Source: Dehalococcoidia bacterium | GTDB taxonomy: Bacteria; Chloroflexota; Dehalococcoidia; Dehalococcoidales; DAOWKM01 | Assembly: GCA_030643695.1 (NCBI GenBank) | Contig: DAOWKM010000042.1 | Span: 1-5,920, forward strand | Length of the DNA: 5,920 nucleotides | Direction of reading: 5' to 3' | Part shown: piece by piece, positions 1 through 5,920 of the stretch | Numbering within the stretch: the stretch's first letter is position 1 | Layout: each line of letters opens with the position of its first letter | Notes under the pieces: generated by a model | Databases searched by the model: none | What the model was told of the DNA's origin: nothing | What the model saw: only the letters and a program-made list of their open reading frames with translations | Position numbers and translations under genes: made by a program

Positions 1-693
1 ACCTATGAAGCCCTGGAGTTTGGTGGTGATACGGTGAGCAGTCTGGGTATTCCCGAGCGCCTTACTATAGCTAATATGGCAGTGGAAGCCGGGGCTAAGG
101 TTGGGCTTTTCCCAACTGATGACATCACGCGGGATTATCTTTTGGTGGAGGGGCGGGGTGATGACTATCAGCCACTCTTCCCTGATGACGATGCTACCTA
201 TGAGCAAACTATTAATATTAGTCTGGCTGAGCTTGAGCCTACCGTATCTAGACCCCACACGATAGATAATATTGCTCCGGCTAGGGAGCTTAAGGGGACT
301 AAAATCCAGCAGGTGTTTATTGGCACCTGCACCAATGGTCGCCTGGATGACCTGGCGGTAGCCGCTAAAATTCTGGAGGGAAAGAGGCGTCATCCCCAGA
401 CCAGACTGGTGATTGCCCCGGCGTCACGAAGTGTCCTGCTAGCGGCTATCAACGCTGGCTATATTCAGGCCCTGGTTGAAGCGGGAGCGGTTATTCTACC
501 GCCGGGGTGTGGGGCTTGCCTTGGCCTCCACCAGGGAGTGTTGGGAGACGGAGAGAGTTGCCTATCTACAGCTAATCGGAATTTTAGGGGTCGGATGGGT
601 AGCCCTGAGGCATTTGTATACCTGGCAAGTCCAGCTACAGCAGCAGCCACTGCTATCAAGGGTGAAATCACTGACCCCAGAGAGGTGCTCTAG
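1..693 (+). CDS. Aconitase/homoaconitase-type hydro-lyase, large subunit (LeuC/HacA family; 5' part missing)
   Basis: This is the catalytic large subunit of a two-subunit [4Fe-4S] hydro-lyase that isomerises a tricarboxylic or 2-substituted malic acid in the cytoplasm. The reading frame is open from base 1 and ends at TAG 691-693, giving 230 residues. Family members have about 420, so this is roughly the C-terminal half. All three cluster-ligand cysteines are visible: one in GTCTNG (Cys codon 328-330) and two in GCGAC (508-510 and 517-519). The family segment NRNFRGRMG follows, as does SLGIPERLTIANMAVEAG near the start. The style resembles the archaeal/bacterial LeuC-HacA group, so an automatic label would be 3-isopropylmalate dehydratase large subunit. 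The next gene is its small subunit, whose ATG follows the stop codon directly, indicating translational coupling. I infer citrate/isocitrate as substrate from the downstream isocitrate dehydrogenase. Homocitrate/homoisocitrate or isopropylmalate cannot be excluded from this subunit alone. Confidence 0.93.
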   Translation, partial: TYEALEFGGDTVSSLGIPERLTIANMAVEAGAKVGLFPTDDITRDYLLVEGRGDDYQPLFPDDDATYEQTINISLAELEPTVSRPHTIDNIAPARELKGTKIQQVFIGTCTNGRLDDLAVAAKILEGKRRHPQTRLVIAPASRSVLLAAINAGYIQALVEAGAVILPPGCGACLGLHQGVLGDGESCLSTANRNFRGRMGSPEAFVYLASPATAAATAIKGEITDPREVL

Positions 694-1188
694 ATGCTCA
701 AAGGTAGAGCTTTTAAGTTTGGCGACAATATCTCCACCGACCACATCATACCAGGCAGGTTTGCTCACCTGAGGAGTAATCTTCCTGAGCTAGCAAAGCA
801 TGCTATGGAGGATGCTGACCCAGCCTTTGCTGCCAAAGTGAGAGGGGGGGATTTTATTGTTGGGGGTAGTAACTTTGGGCTTGGTTCCAGCCGGGAGCAT
901 GCTCCTTTGGTTATCAAGGCAATTGGGATAAGCGCAGTGCTGGCTAGGTCGGTAGCTCGGATATTTTTCCGGAATGCTATCAACCTTGGGCTTCCTGTTT
1001 TGATATGTGATACCGATAGTATTAGTGATGGGGATGAGTTGGAGGTAAACCTTAATGCTGGAACTATCCAGAATGTGACCAATGATAACCGGTTAACCTT
1101 TAGTAGAATTCCCGAAATAATGCTCCGCATTCTTGATGAAGGTGGGCTGTTGCCTTATATTCAGAAATATGGCGACTTCAAGCTATGA
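694..1188 (+). CDS. Aconitase/homoaconitase-type hydro-lyase, small subunit (LeuD/HacB family)
   Basis: This is the swivel-domain small subunit that pairs with the preceding large subunit. It has 164 residues, the normal length for the short LeuD/HacB type. The N-terminal KGRAFKFGDNISTDHIIPG matches the family signature, and GLGSSREHAP (residues 62-71) contains the active-site Ser-Ser-Arg loop. The loop after IIPG, residues 22-28 (RFAHLRS), sits where methanogen homoaconitase has YLRT and isopropylmalate isomerase has YLVY-like residues. Arg27 would therefore sit at the specificity position and could bind the extra carboxylate of citrate or homocitrate. Residue 63 is Leu where many relatives have Cys (NFGCGSSRE). 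The start is ATG at 694, directly after the upstream stop, with AGAGGTG (681-687) inside the upstream gene as the ribosome binding site. A run of eight G bases near 844-851 leaves the frame intact. I infer aconitase activity from the neighbours; a default label would be 3-isopropylmalate dehydratase small subunit. Confidence 0.93.
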   Translation: MLKGRAFKFGDNISTDHIIPGRFAHLRSNLPELAKHAMEDADPAFAAKVRGGDFIVGGSNFGLGSSREHAPLVIKAIGISAVLARSVARIFFRNAINLGLPVLICDTDSISDGDELEVNLNAGTIQNVTNDNRLTFSRIPEIMLRILDEGGLLPYIQKYGDFKL

Positions 1189-1217
1189 GCTGTCAAATAA
1201 CCAAGGAAGAGAACTAA

Positions 1218-2297
1218 ATGGCTTATAAGATTACGCTTATTCCTGGCGATGGTATCGGTCCTGAGATAACTGAAGCTACCAGGAGGGTGTTAGATGCCAC
1301 TGGGGTAAATTTCCAGTGGGATTTAGCCTATGTTGGCAGTAGTGCTCAAGATAGGTGGGGCACGCCAATCCCTGATTCGGTGTTTGACTCCATTAGGGGA
1401 AATAAGGTGGCTCTTAAAGGACCGGTTACCACACCGGTGGGTTCAGGGTTTAGAAGTGTGAATGTAGCCCTGCGTAAAGGGTTAGGTCTTTATGCCTGTC
1501 TACGCCCATGTAAAACCTATTCCGGAGCCCCTTCACTATATAAGAATGTGAACATTATTATTATAAGGGAAAATACTGAGGACCTCTATAGTGGCATTGA
1601 GTTTGAGAGGGGGACCCCTGAGGCGGCAAAGCTGATGGAGCTTGTTTCACAAACCACAGGGGAGACTATCCGGCAAGATTCCGGGATAAGCATAAAGGTG
1701 ATTTCTGAGATGTGTAGTAGAAGGATTGTCAAGTTTGCCTTTGAGTATGCCCGGGCTCATCAGCGAAAAAAGGTGACTGCGGTGCACAAAGCCAATATTA
1801 TGAAGTTCTCAGACGGGCTATTTTTGTCCGTTGCCCGGGAGGTAGCTGAAGAATACCCTGATATCGGATTTGAGGATAGAATTGCGGATAATATGAATAT
1901 GCAGCTGGTGCGAAAGCCACAGCAATTTGATATAGTGGTAGCGCCTAACCTTTATGGTGACCTGCTTTCTGACCTGTGTGCTGGCTTAATCGGGGGATTG
2001 GGATTAGCCCCGGGGGCTAATCTGAGTGATGATATAGCGATATTTGAACCAGTGCACGGTAGTGCCCCTAAATATGCTGGGCTTAATAAGGTTAACCCGA
2101 TGGCAATGATGCTCTCTGGTGTGATGATGCTCCGCTATCTTGGCGAAGAAAAAGGTGCTGATAGGCTGGAAACAGCCATAGCTGAGGTTATTGCCGGGGG
2201 TAGGAATGTTACCTATGACCTTGAGCCTGAGGTGGCGGTAGGCACCTCGCAGGTGGCTGATGCTGTGATTGAAAAACTTGGAGTAACTAATACCTAG
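1218..2297 (+). CDS. icd: Isocitrate dehydrogenase (probably NADP-preferring), short 359-residue form
   Basis: This enzyme oxidatively decarboxylates isocitrate to 2-oxoglutarate in the cytoplasm. It belongs to the beta-decarboxylating dehydrogenase family (isocitrate, isopropylmalate and homoisocitrate dehydrogenases) and is complete at 359 residues. The N-terminal ITLIPGDGIGPE is the family signature. Substrate residues follow the isocitrate pattern: Ser80, Asn82 and Arg86 in SVNVALRK, then Arg96, Arg117 and Tyr124 (RENTEDLYSG). Catalytic Lys191 lies in HKANIMK, and the metal-binding aspartates are Asp224, Asp248 and Asp252. In the cofactor loop, APKYAG gives Lys285 and Tyr286, with Val292 and Tyr333, matching NADP determinants known from E. 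coli Icd. The equivalent of E. coli Arg395 appears to be Pro337. The length and LYACLRPCK segment resemble mitochondrial NAD-type subunits more than the 416-residue E. coli enzyme. AAGGAAGAG (1203-1211) precedes ATG 1218. The gap from the hydro-lyase is 29 nt, consistent with an operon. Isopropylmalate dehydrogenase is unlikely given Ser80 and Asn82. Confidence 0.92.
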   Translation: MAYKITLIPGDGIGPEITEATRRVLDATGVNFQWDLAYVGSSAQDRWGTPIPDSVFDSIRGNKVALKGPVTTPVGSGFRSVNVALRKGLGLYACLRPCKTYSGAPSLYKNVNIIIIRENTEDLYSGIEFERGTPEAAKLMELVSQTTGETIRQDSGISIKVISEMCSRRIVKFAFEYARAHQRKKVTAVHKANIMKFSDGLFLSVAREVAEEYPDIGFEDRIADNMNMQLVRKPQQFDIVVAPNLYGDLLSDLCAGLIGGLGLAPGANLSDDIAIFEPVHGSAPKYAGLNKVNPMAMMLSGVMMLRYLGEEKGADRLETAIAEVIAGGRNVTYDLEPEVAVGTSQVADAVIEKLGVTNT

Positions 2298-2318
2298 CAA
2301 TTCCTGAAGTACAGTCTT

Positions 2319-2348
2319 CTTACTTATAGCTAAAGTTTGTTGTATAAT
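2319..2348 (+). promoter_or_regulatory. Candidate sigma-70-type promoter for the condensing enzyme gene
   Basis: A perfect TATAAT lies at 2343-2348. The best-spaced upstream hexamer is CTTACT at 2319-2324, which matches TTGACA at three of six positions with an 18-base spacer. Transcription would start near 2355, giving a leader of about 40 bases before the GTG start. The -35 element is weak, so the call rests on the -10 box and its location in the only sizeable gap of the pathway cluster. Confidence 0.5.
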
Positions 2349-2383
2349 AGACCTATTCTGGTTTTTATTTACAGTGAATATTG

Positions 2384-2391
2384 AGGAGAGG
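2384..2391 (+). promoter_or_regulatory. Ribosome binding site that selects the GTG start at 2396
   Basis: AGGAGAGG is a strong Shine-Dalgarno sequence. Counting from AGGAG (2384-2388), the spacing to GTG 2396 is seven bases. An in-frame TTG at 2381 would place this site inside the coding region and add five residues (MRRGL) that the family does not need, so GTG 2396 is the better start. Confidence 0.85.
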
Positions 2392-2395
2392 ATTA

Positions 2396-3649
2396 GTGGC
2401 TAAAATCTATATAATTGATGTAACTAATCGAGATGGTGTTCAGACGGCTAAGCTTGGTTTATCTAAACTGGAGAAGACGTTAATAAATATCTACCTGAAT
2501 GAGATGGGTGTCTTTCAGTCTGAGTTTGGCTTCCCTACCACCAAGCATGAGACGTTTTATCTTCAGGCTAATCTGGAATTAGCTCAGATGGGAGTTTTAC
2601 AACCCATTCGCTTGGAAGGGTGGCTAAGAGCAGTGGCTAAGGATGTGGAAATTGCGTTCAGCCGGGTTCCGGGTATTAAGCACCTCAATCTTTCTATTTC
2701 TACATCAGAGCAAATGCTCAAGGGCAAATTTTTGGGTAAAAAGAAGAAAGAGGACATAATAGGGATGATGGTGGAAGCCGTTGATGCGGCTAAGTCTTAC
2801 GGGGCGGAAAGCATTGGAGTAAATGCTGAGGATGCTTCCAGAACAGACCTGGACTTTCTAATCAAATTTGGTTTGGCAGCTAAGGAGCATGGAGCTGATA
2901 GGCTAAGATATTGTGATACCCTGGGCTATGATAACCCGTTTATTATTTATGAAACGGTGAGAGCACTAGCTGAGAATGTGGGGATGTCAATTGAGCTTCA
3001 TTGCCATAATGACTTAGGCATGGCGGTGGCTAATTCCATTGCCGGGGCTAAAGGAGCTATAGACGGCGGGCAGGATGCTTATATTAATACCACCATTAAC
3101 GGGATGGGTGAGCGGGCGGGCAACGCTGACCTGGTGGCAGTCGCTCTAGCGGCTACTAAGTCAAAGGATTTCACCGAAAAATATCAACCTGAGAATCCGA
3201 TTGATTTATCAAAAGCCTGGAAAATAGCTAGGTTTGCCAGTTATGCCTTTGGAGTTCCGATTCCGATAAATCAGCCAGGTGTTGGCGCTAATGCTTTCGC
3301 TCACGCCTCCGGCATCCATGCTGATGGTGTGTTAAAGGATGCTAATAATTATGAGCTATACAACTTTTCGGAGCTGGGTAGAGGTGAGCCAGAACTTGTC
3401 GAGACGGGAAGGGAAATATGCACCGGGGAATATAGTGGTATATCTGGTTTTAGACATGTAATGGGTCAGATAATGGGTAAGAGGGCACTCTCATTCCATG
3501 ATGCTAAAGAAGCTGAAGAAATTTTGGAGCTGGCAAGATATGCTAATGTAGAAGCGCAGAAGCCGCTGGTTGAGGATGAATTGATATTTATTGCCAAGTA
3601 TCCAGAAATTGCCAAGAAGCTGTTAACATTAAAGCCCTTGGAGTACTAA
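2396..3649 (+). CDS. Homocitrate-synthase-like acyl-CoA condensing enzyme, probable Re-citrate synthase
   Basis: This is a complete 417-residue member of the HMGL-like/DRE-TIM family (IPM synthase, homocitrate synthase, Re-citrate synthase), which condenses acetyl-CoA with a 2-oxo acid. The TIM barrel opens with DVTNRDGVQ (residues 8-16), giving catalytic Arg12 and metal ligand Asp13. The other metal ligands are His202 and His204 in LHCHNDLG, and NGMGERAGN (235-243) supplies the family Asn. SGIHADG (305-311) marks the C-terminal subdomain. It ends about 100 residues after that and lacks the leucine-binding regulatory domain of LeuA, which argues against a feedback-regulated isopropylmalate synthase. 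The hydro-lyase and isocitrate dehydrogenase upstream would convert citrate to 2-oxoglutarate, so I infer that the 2-oxo acid is oxaloacetate and the product citrate. Re-face citrate synthases of this family are documented in Clostridium kluyveri and Dehalococcoides. Homocitrate synthase (2-oxoglutarate as substrate) is the main alternative. Family assignment is secure; the exact substrate is not. Confidence 0.9.
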   Translation: MAKIYIIDVTNRDGVQTAKLGLSKLEKTLINIYLNEMGVFQSEFGFPTTKHETFYLQANLELAQMGVLQPIRLEGWLRAVAKDVEIAFSRVPGIKHLNLSISTSEQMLKGKFLGKKKKEDIIGMMVEAVDAAKSYGAESIGVNAEDASRTDLDFLIKFGLAAKEHGADRLRYCDTLGYDNPFIIYETVRALAENVGMSIELHCHNDLGMAVANSIAGAKGAIDGGQDAYINTTINGMGERAGNADLVAVALAATKSKDFTEKYQPENPIDLSKAWKIARFASYAFGVPIPINQPGVGANAFAHASGIHADGVLKDANNYELYNFSELGRGEPELVETGREICTGEYSGISGFRHVMGQIMGKRALSFHDAKEAEEILELARYANVEAQKPLVEDELIFIAKYPEIAKKLLTLKPLEY

Positions 3650-3749
3650 ATCCATTGGTCTGCTTATCTTGAGGGCTGTAGTTTTAACCTTGCTGTCTTT
3701 CATCCCATTGAGATTGATGGTTGGGTATTTATTTAAACAGGGAAGATGA
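3650..3749 (+). other. Intergenic region before leuS
   Basis: This 100-base gap contains no gene. I see no T-box antiterminator features: it is too short for a typical T-box leader and has no terminator hairpin with a T-run. No well-spaced pair of promoter hexamers stands out; TTGAGA at 3708-3713 lacks a good -10 partner. leuS may be read through from upstream or use a promoter I cannot recognise. Confidence 0.5.
3739..3745 (+). promoter_or_regulatory. Ribosome binding site of leuS
   Basis: AGGGAAG precedes two overlapping ATG codons. ATG 3746 hits a stop after four codons (ATG AAT GGT AAC TAG). ATG 3750 opens the long leuS frame with four bases of spacing, so it is the start. GTG 3753 is a less likely alternative. 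Confidence 0.75.
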
Positions 3750-5920
3750 ATGGTAACTAGATATAACCCACGAGAGTTAGAGAAGAAGTGGCAGCAAAAG
3801 TGGGCTGAGGATAGGCTATATGAGGTCAGTGAGGATAATACCAAGCCCAAGTGGTATGCCCTGACTATGTTTCCTTATACCTCTGGTGACCTCCATATTG
3901 GGCACTGGTATGCTATGGCTCCCTCTGATGTCCATGCCCGATTTAAGCGGATGCAGGGCTATAATGTGCTTCACCCGATGGGCTTTGATGCCTTCGGACT
4001 GCCGGCGGAGAACGCAGCTATCAGCCGTGGTATCCACCCCTTCATCTGGACGATGCAAAACACAGACAATATGCGCCGTCAACTCAGGAGTATCGGGGCT
4101 ATCTATGACTGGAGCCGTGAGGTGGTTACCTGCCTGCCTGAGTATTATAAATGGACACAATGGTTTTTCTTGAAGCTGTATGAAGCCGGTCTGGCTTATC
4201 GGGGCAAAGCTCCGGTTAACTGGTGTCCTCGCTGCCAGACGGTGCTGGCTAATGAACAGGTGGTGGGTGGGGGCTTCTGTGAGCGCTGTGGGGCGGCAGT
4301 TGTCAGGCGAGATTTGGAGCAATGGTTCTTTCGTATCACCAGATACGCTGATGAGCTTATGGAGCATAGCGGCATTGACTGGCCGGAGCGGATAAAGCTC
4401 ATGCAAAGAAACTGGGTGGGTAAGAGCGAAGGTACCGAGATTTCCTTTGCTCTTGACTATCCCGGGGTGGAGGGAAAAGAAATCAGGGGATTTACCACTC
4501 GCCCTGACACTATTTTCGGTGTTACCTTTATGGTTCTGGCTCCAGAGCACCCTCTGGTGGCTAAGCTTACCTCACTGGATAAGAGGGCTGAGGTTGAGGA
4601 ATATATTGCTCGGTCACGGCGGCAGACTGAGATAGAGCGGCTATCCACCGAGAAGGAAAAAGAAGGGGTATTCATTGGGGCTTATGTGGTAAATAGGCTT
4701 AATGGTGAATCGGTGCCTATCTGGATTGCTGATTATGTGTTGATGAGCTATGGCACCGGGGCAGTGATGGGAGTGCCAGCCCATGATGAGCGCGACTTTG
4801 CCTTTGCCAGGAAGTATAACCTGCCGATAAAGGTGGTGATAGCTCCGCCTGGGTGGCGAGGAAGGGAGTTGGAGGCGGCATACACTGAACCAGGTACTAT
4901 GGTGAACTCAGAGCAGTTTGACGGTCTTCCCAGTGAACAGGGTATAGAGGCTGTTTCCGATTTTCTGGGGGAGAAGGGTTATGGAAGGCGAGCCATAACC
5001 TATAGGCTTCGCGACTGGCTTATCTCTCGTCAGCGCTACTGGGGAGCACCGATACCTATAATTTACTGCCCTAACTGTGGCATTGTCCCCGTTCTCGAAA
5101 AAGATTTGCCAGTGTTATTACCTGAGGATGCTGAGTTTAAGCCTACTGGTGAATCTCCGTTAAAATACTGTGAGCAGTTTGTCAATGCTACCTGTCCAAA
5201 GTGTTCAGCTCCAGCCAAGCGGGAGACGGACACTATGGATACCTTTATGTGTTCCTCGTGGTATTTTTTGCGCTATGCCAGCCCTAACTGTGATACGGCG
5301 GCGTTTGATGCTGATAAGGTAAAGTATTGGCTGCCAGTAGACCTGTATACCGGCGGTGCTGAGCACGCTGTTATGCATCTATTCTATGCCCGCTTCTTTG
5401 TTAAGGCACTTCGGGATATGGGGCTGGTTAATTTTGGTGAGCCGTTTACCCGTTTGTTTAACCAAGGGGTTATTATTGCCGAGAAGCAGAAGATGAGTAA
5501 GTCACGAGGCAATGTAGTTACTCCCGATGAGTATGTTGCTGAGCTGGGGGCTGATGCCGTGCGTGCCTACCTTATGTTTGTCGCCCCCTGGGAGCAGGGT
5601 GGCGAGTGGAATGACAGCGGTATCAGTGGCATAAGCCGATGGCTTAATCGGGTATGGAACCTGGCACTAGAGCCGTATACTCCGAGGACTGATGCTGGAA
5701 ACAAACCAGCCGGCGAAAAAGCGTTAAAAGATTTACAACGTGTTACCCACCAGACTATCAAGAAGGTTACCCAAGACCTGGAAAAGCTTAGGTTTAATAC
5801 TGTAATATCGGCACTAATGGAGCTTACCAACTATCTGGCTAGGGTTAAACAGGTAGGCACTGTTGATGATTCAGCTTGGGGAGGGTCTATAGATACCCTG
5901 CTTTTGCTCCTGGCACCAAC
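3750..5920 (+). CDS. leuS: Leucyl-tRNA synthetase (3' end missing)
   Basis: This class Ia synthetase charges tRNA-Leu with leucine in the cytoplasm and hydrolyses mischarged tRNA in its CP1 editing domain. The frame is open from ATG 3750 to the window end, giving 723 full codons. Bacterial LeuRS has about 800-870 residues, so the end of the anticodon-binding region and the C-terminal domain are missing. HIGH is intact at residues 49-52 (3894-3905) and KMSKS at 581-585 (5490-5504). A zinc ribbon is formed by Cys159, Cys162, Cys177 and Cys180. The editing domain has TTRPDT (249-254) and the conserved Asp349 in AHDERD. A second Cys quartet (440, 443, 482, 485) may bind another zinc. Only a few residues separate NQGVII from KMSKS, so the leucine-specific insertion of E. 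coli and Thermus LeuRS is absent, as in Bacillus-type enzymes. No frameshift is seen. The link to the upstream carbon-pathway genes is probably only positional. Confidence 0.97.
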   Translation, partial: MVTRYNPRELEKKWQQKWAEDRLYEVSEDNTKPKWYALTMFPYTSGDLHIGHWYAMAPSDVHARFKRMQGYNVLHPMGFDAFGLPAENAAISRGIHPFIWTMQNTDNMRRQLRSIGAIYDWSREVVTCLPEYYKWTQWFFLKLYEAGLAYRGKAPVNWCPRCQTVLANEQVVGGGFCERCGAAVVRRDLEQWFFRITRYADELMEHSGIDWPERIKLMQRNWVGKSEGTEISFALDYPGVEGKEIRGFTTRPDTIFGVTFMVLAPEHPLVAKLTSLDKRAEVEEYIARSRRQTEIERLSTEKEKEGVFIGAYVVNRLNGESVPIWIADYVLMSYGTGAVMGVPAHDERDFAFARKYNLPIKVVIAPPGWRGRELEAAYTEPGTMVNSEQFDGLPSEQGIEAVSDFLGEKGYGRRAITYRLRDWLISRQRYWGAPIPIIYCPNCGIVPVLEKDLPVLLPEDAEFKPTGESPLKYCEQFVNATCPKCSAPAKRETDTMDTFMCSSWYFLRYASPNCDTAAFDADKVKYWLPVDLYTGGAEHAVMHLFYARFFVKALRDMGLVNFGEPFTRLFNQGVIIAEKQKMSKSRGNVVTPDEYVAELGADAVRAYLMFVAPWEQGGEWNDSGISGISRWLNRVWNLALEPYTPRTDAGNKPAGEKALKDLQRVTHQTIKKVTQDLEKLRFNTVISALMELTNYLARVKQVGTVDDSAWGGSIDTLLLLLAP

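Larger units (their letters stand above)
2298..2395 (+). other. Intergenic leader between icd and the condensing enzyme
   Basis: This 98-base gap is AT-rich compared with the flanking genes. It contains a consensus-like -10 box and the ribosome binding site of the next gene. I see no strong stem-loop with a T-run that would terminate the upstream transcript. The best candidate is a four-pair stem (GACC with GGTT, near 2350-2364) followed by TTTTATTT, which is too weak to call. Confidence 0.6.

Noticed and set aside
476..772. A 98-codon plus-strand frame spanning the junction of the two hydro-lyase subunits
   Set aside because: It overlaps two well-supported genes in another frame and has no recognisable domain.
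844..851. Run of eight G bases as a possible frameshift or phase-variation site
   Set aside because: The reading frame continues normally through conserved LeuD-family motifs, and a single G-run in a housekeeping-type gene is weak evidence for slippage.
765..1130. A 121-codon open frame on the minus strand
   Set aside because: It is fully antisense to the small-subunit gene, which has clear family motifs. No ribosome binding site or conserved feature supports it.
2350..2370. Possible terminator or attenuator: weak GACC/GGTT stem followed by TTTTATTT
   Set aside because: The stem has only four pairs, one of them G-T, which is too weak for an intrinsic terminator.
2381..2395. TTG at 2381 as the start of the condensing enzyme
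   Set aside because: The strong Shine-Dalgarno sequence (2384-2391) would lie inside the coding region. GTG 2396 has the right spacing.
1..3649. Straight leucine biosynthesis operon (leuA/leuB/leuC/leuD)
   Set aside because: The dehydrogenase has isocitrate-type Ser80/Asn82, the condensing enzyme lacks the LeuA regulatory domain, and the small-subunit loop has Arg27.
3650..3749. T-box or leader regulation of leuS
   Set aside because: The gap is only 100 bases, with no specifier-like stem, conserved T-box sequence or terminator hairpin that I can recognise.
3816..4550. A 244-codon open frame on the minus strand
   Set aside because: It lies antisense to the start of leuS, whose frame carries HIGH and a zinc ribbon. 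The antisense translation shows no recognisable motif, and this is a common side effect of codon usage.

Overview
The window holds five genes, all on the + strand and closely packed. The two outermost are cut by the window edges. In order they are: the C-terminal half of an aconitase-superfamily large subunit (1-693), its small subunit (694-1188), an isocitrate dehydrogenase (1218-2297), a homocitrate-synthase-like acyl-CoA condensing enzyme (2396-3649), and most of leucyl-tRNA synthetase (leuS, 3750 to beyond 5920). I see no RNA genes, mobile elements, CRISPR arrays or repeats.

The first four genes read as one pathway. The condensing enzyme would make a tricarboxylic acid from acetyl-CoA and a 2-oxo acid, the two-subunit hydro-lyase would isomerise it, and the dehydrogenase would oxidise and decarboxylate it. 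Automatic annotation would probably call these leuA/leuC/leuD/leuB-like genes, or homocitrate and homoaconitase genes. The dehydrogenase carries isocitrate-type substrate residues (Ser80, Asn82, Arg86, Arg96, Arg117). The small-subunit specificity loop carries an Arg, as in homoaconitase or aconitase-type enzymes, not the hydrophobic loop of isopropylmalate isomerase. The condensing enzyme lacks the LeuA leucine-binding regulatory domain. The most economical reading is the oxidative branch of the TCA cycle (oxaloacetate + acetyl-CoA to citrate to isocitrate to 2-oxoglutarate) feeding glutamate synthesis, with a Re-type citrate synthase in place of ordinary GltA. Re-citrate synthases of this family are known from anaerobes such as Clostridium kluyveri and Dehalococcoides. 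Homocitrate synthesis remains the main alternative.

The two hydro-lyase subunits abut (stop TAG followed directly by ATG), and the dehydrogenase follows after 29 nt. These three are probably co-transcribed. A 98-nt gap with a consensus-like TATAAT box precedes the condensing enzyme, so it may have its own promoter. A 100-nt gap with no convincing promoter or terminator precedes leuS. leuS looks unrelated in function and is probably a neighbour only.

The organism is probably an anaerobic bacterium. Balanced base composition, frequent AGG/AGA/ATA codons, the leuS sequence style and the Re-citrate-synthase-like gene fit Dehalococcoidia (Chloroflexota), with Clostridia or another anaerobic lineage as alternatives. 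This placement is an inference from sequence character, not a database match.
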